Source: Caloramator sp. mosi_1
GTDB lineage: Bacteria > Bacillota > Clostridia > Clostridiales > Caloramatoraceae
DNA: 64,000 nucleotides
Assembly: GCF_028622835.1 (NCBI RefSeq)
Contig: NZ_CP117677.1
Coordinates: forward strand, 1,570,001 to 1,634,000
Direction: 5' to 3'
The position numbers were made by a program, and so were the translations under genes. The notes under the pieces were generated by a model. It ran no database searches, had not been told where the DNA came from, and saw only the letters and a list, made by a program, of their open reading frames with translations. Numbering within the stretch: position 1 is the first letter of the stretch; each line of letters begins with the position of its first letter. Shown here piece by piece: positions 63,798 to 64,000 of the stretch.

Positions 63798-63995
63798 GTG
63801 TGTTTGGATAATACTTTAATAATATTGGAAGAAACTAGTTTGTTAAATATTGAAGGTGGAAAAGTTAATTTCAGTATGCAAGATGGATTATCTCTTCTTG
63901 TTACTACAGCAGGTATAGCATTATCAAACCCAGTTCTATCAGTTTGTGGTGGAATAATTTGGTTAAGTGATTGGTTAGATAAACAAAGTTGGTGA
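63798..63995 (+). CDS. Class II bacteriocin precursor 2 (double-glycine leader)
   Basis: The best start is GTG 63798, 7 bases after AAAGGATG. The leader LDNTLIILEETSLLNIEGG ends in a double glycine. The core, about 46 residues, starts KVNFSMQDGLSLLVTTAGIA and ends LSDWLDKQSW, with aromatic C-terminus. Two adjacent peptides with small-residue motifs suggest a two-peptide bacteriocin. Runs to TGA near the window end. Confidence 0.75.
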   Translation: MCLDNTLIILEETSLLNIEGGKVNFSMQDGLSLLVTTAGIALSNPVLSVCGGIIWLSDWLDKQSW

Positions 63996-64000
63996 TGAAA

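Overview
The window is very AT-rich DNA of clostridial character (Firmicutes). The signs are strong GGAGG-type ribosome binding sites, frequent TTG and GTG starts, Lys/Ile/Asn-rich proteins, clustered large serine recombinases, a DUF1871 protein, a C39-peptidase bacteriocin exporter and a typical set of clostridial insertion sequences. I see no rRNA, tRNA or CRISPR array and almost no housekeeping genes. It is an accessory island of peptide natural-product loci, prophage remains and conflict-type genes, crowded with insertion sequences of at least nine families (IS66, ISL3, IS200/IS605, IS256, IS1380, an IS1182/IS5-like element, IS21 twice, IS110, IS3, an IS6-like element). Several are nested or truncated.

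Most long genes are broken by single-base frameshifts. Where the intended reading can be reconstructed, the change is nearly always one missing base, usually in an A, T or G run. Conserved motifs continue in the new frame. This looks more like consensus error in the assembly than decay, so I give full gene spans across such shifts. Clearly real damage also exists: internal deletions, nonsense codons and IS insertions.

Layout. 1-4735: an operon of a radical SAM enzyme (5' end missing), an MFS exporter, TldD, a TldE/PmbA-like partner and a class I methyltransferase, probably ribosomal-peptide (RiPP) maturation. 4800-6500: remnants of IS200/IS605, IS66 and a serine recombinase. 6600-10441: a second peptide locus with an operator-bearing promoter, a tiny candidate precursor, a terminator, an MFS exporter and two paralogous radical SAM/SPASM-type enzymes. 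10690-14925: an IS66 element split by an intact ISL3 element with an 8-bp target duplication. 14926-24091: the right arm of a prophage (tail, lectin-like tail protein, holin, amidase, two serine recombinases), cut on the left by IS66.

24100-31880: a (TA)n promoter-like tract, a secreted protein, a small membrane protein, and IS256, IS1380 and the first IS1182-like copy. 31880-35704: a minus-strand operon (unknown protein, PD-(D/E)XK-like nuclease, MBL-fold fragment, von Willebrand A protein with an HExxH peptidase-like end) plus a DUF1871 gene. It is framed by two inverted copies of the same IS and is the best candidate for an undescribed conflict system. 37600-42280: a protein with a possible membrane-active segment, an Rpn nuclease, an XRE repressor with ImmA peptidase, a Com-like zinc finger and a truncated HTH regulator. 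42280-49500: IS21, an amidase fragment, IS110 with a structured 3' region (candidate bridge RNA) and a sigma/anti-sigma pair. 50074-52057: a richer-GC gene pair whose second member looks like a nuclease. 52100-58010: an IS6-like element split by a second IS21, an ADP-ribosylglycohydrolase pair and another recombinase tail. 58041-63995: a bacteriocin operon with a degenerate LspA-like protein, a DUF3267 membrane metalloprotein, a C39 ABC exporter, an HlyD adaptor and two double-glycine leader peptides.
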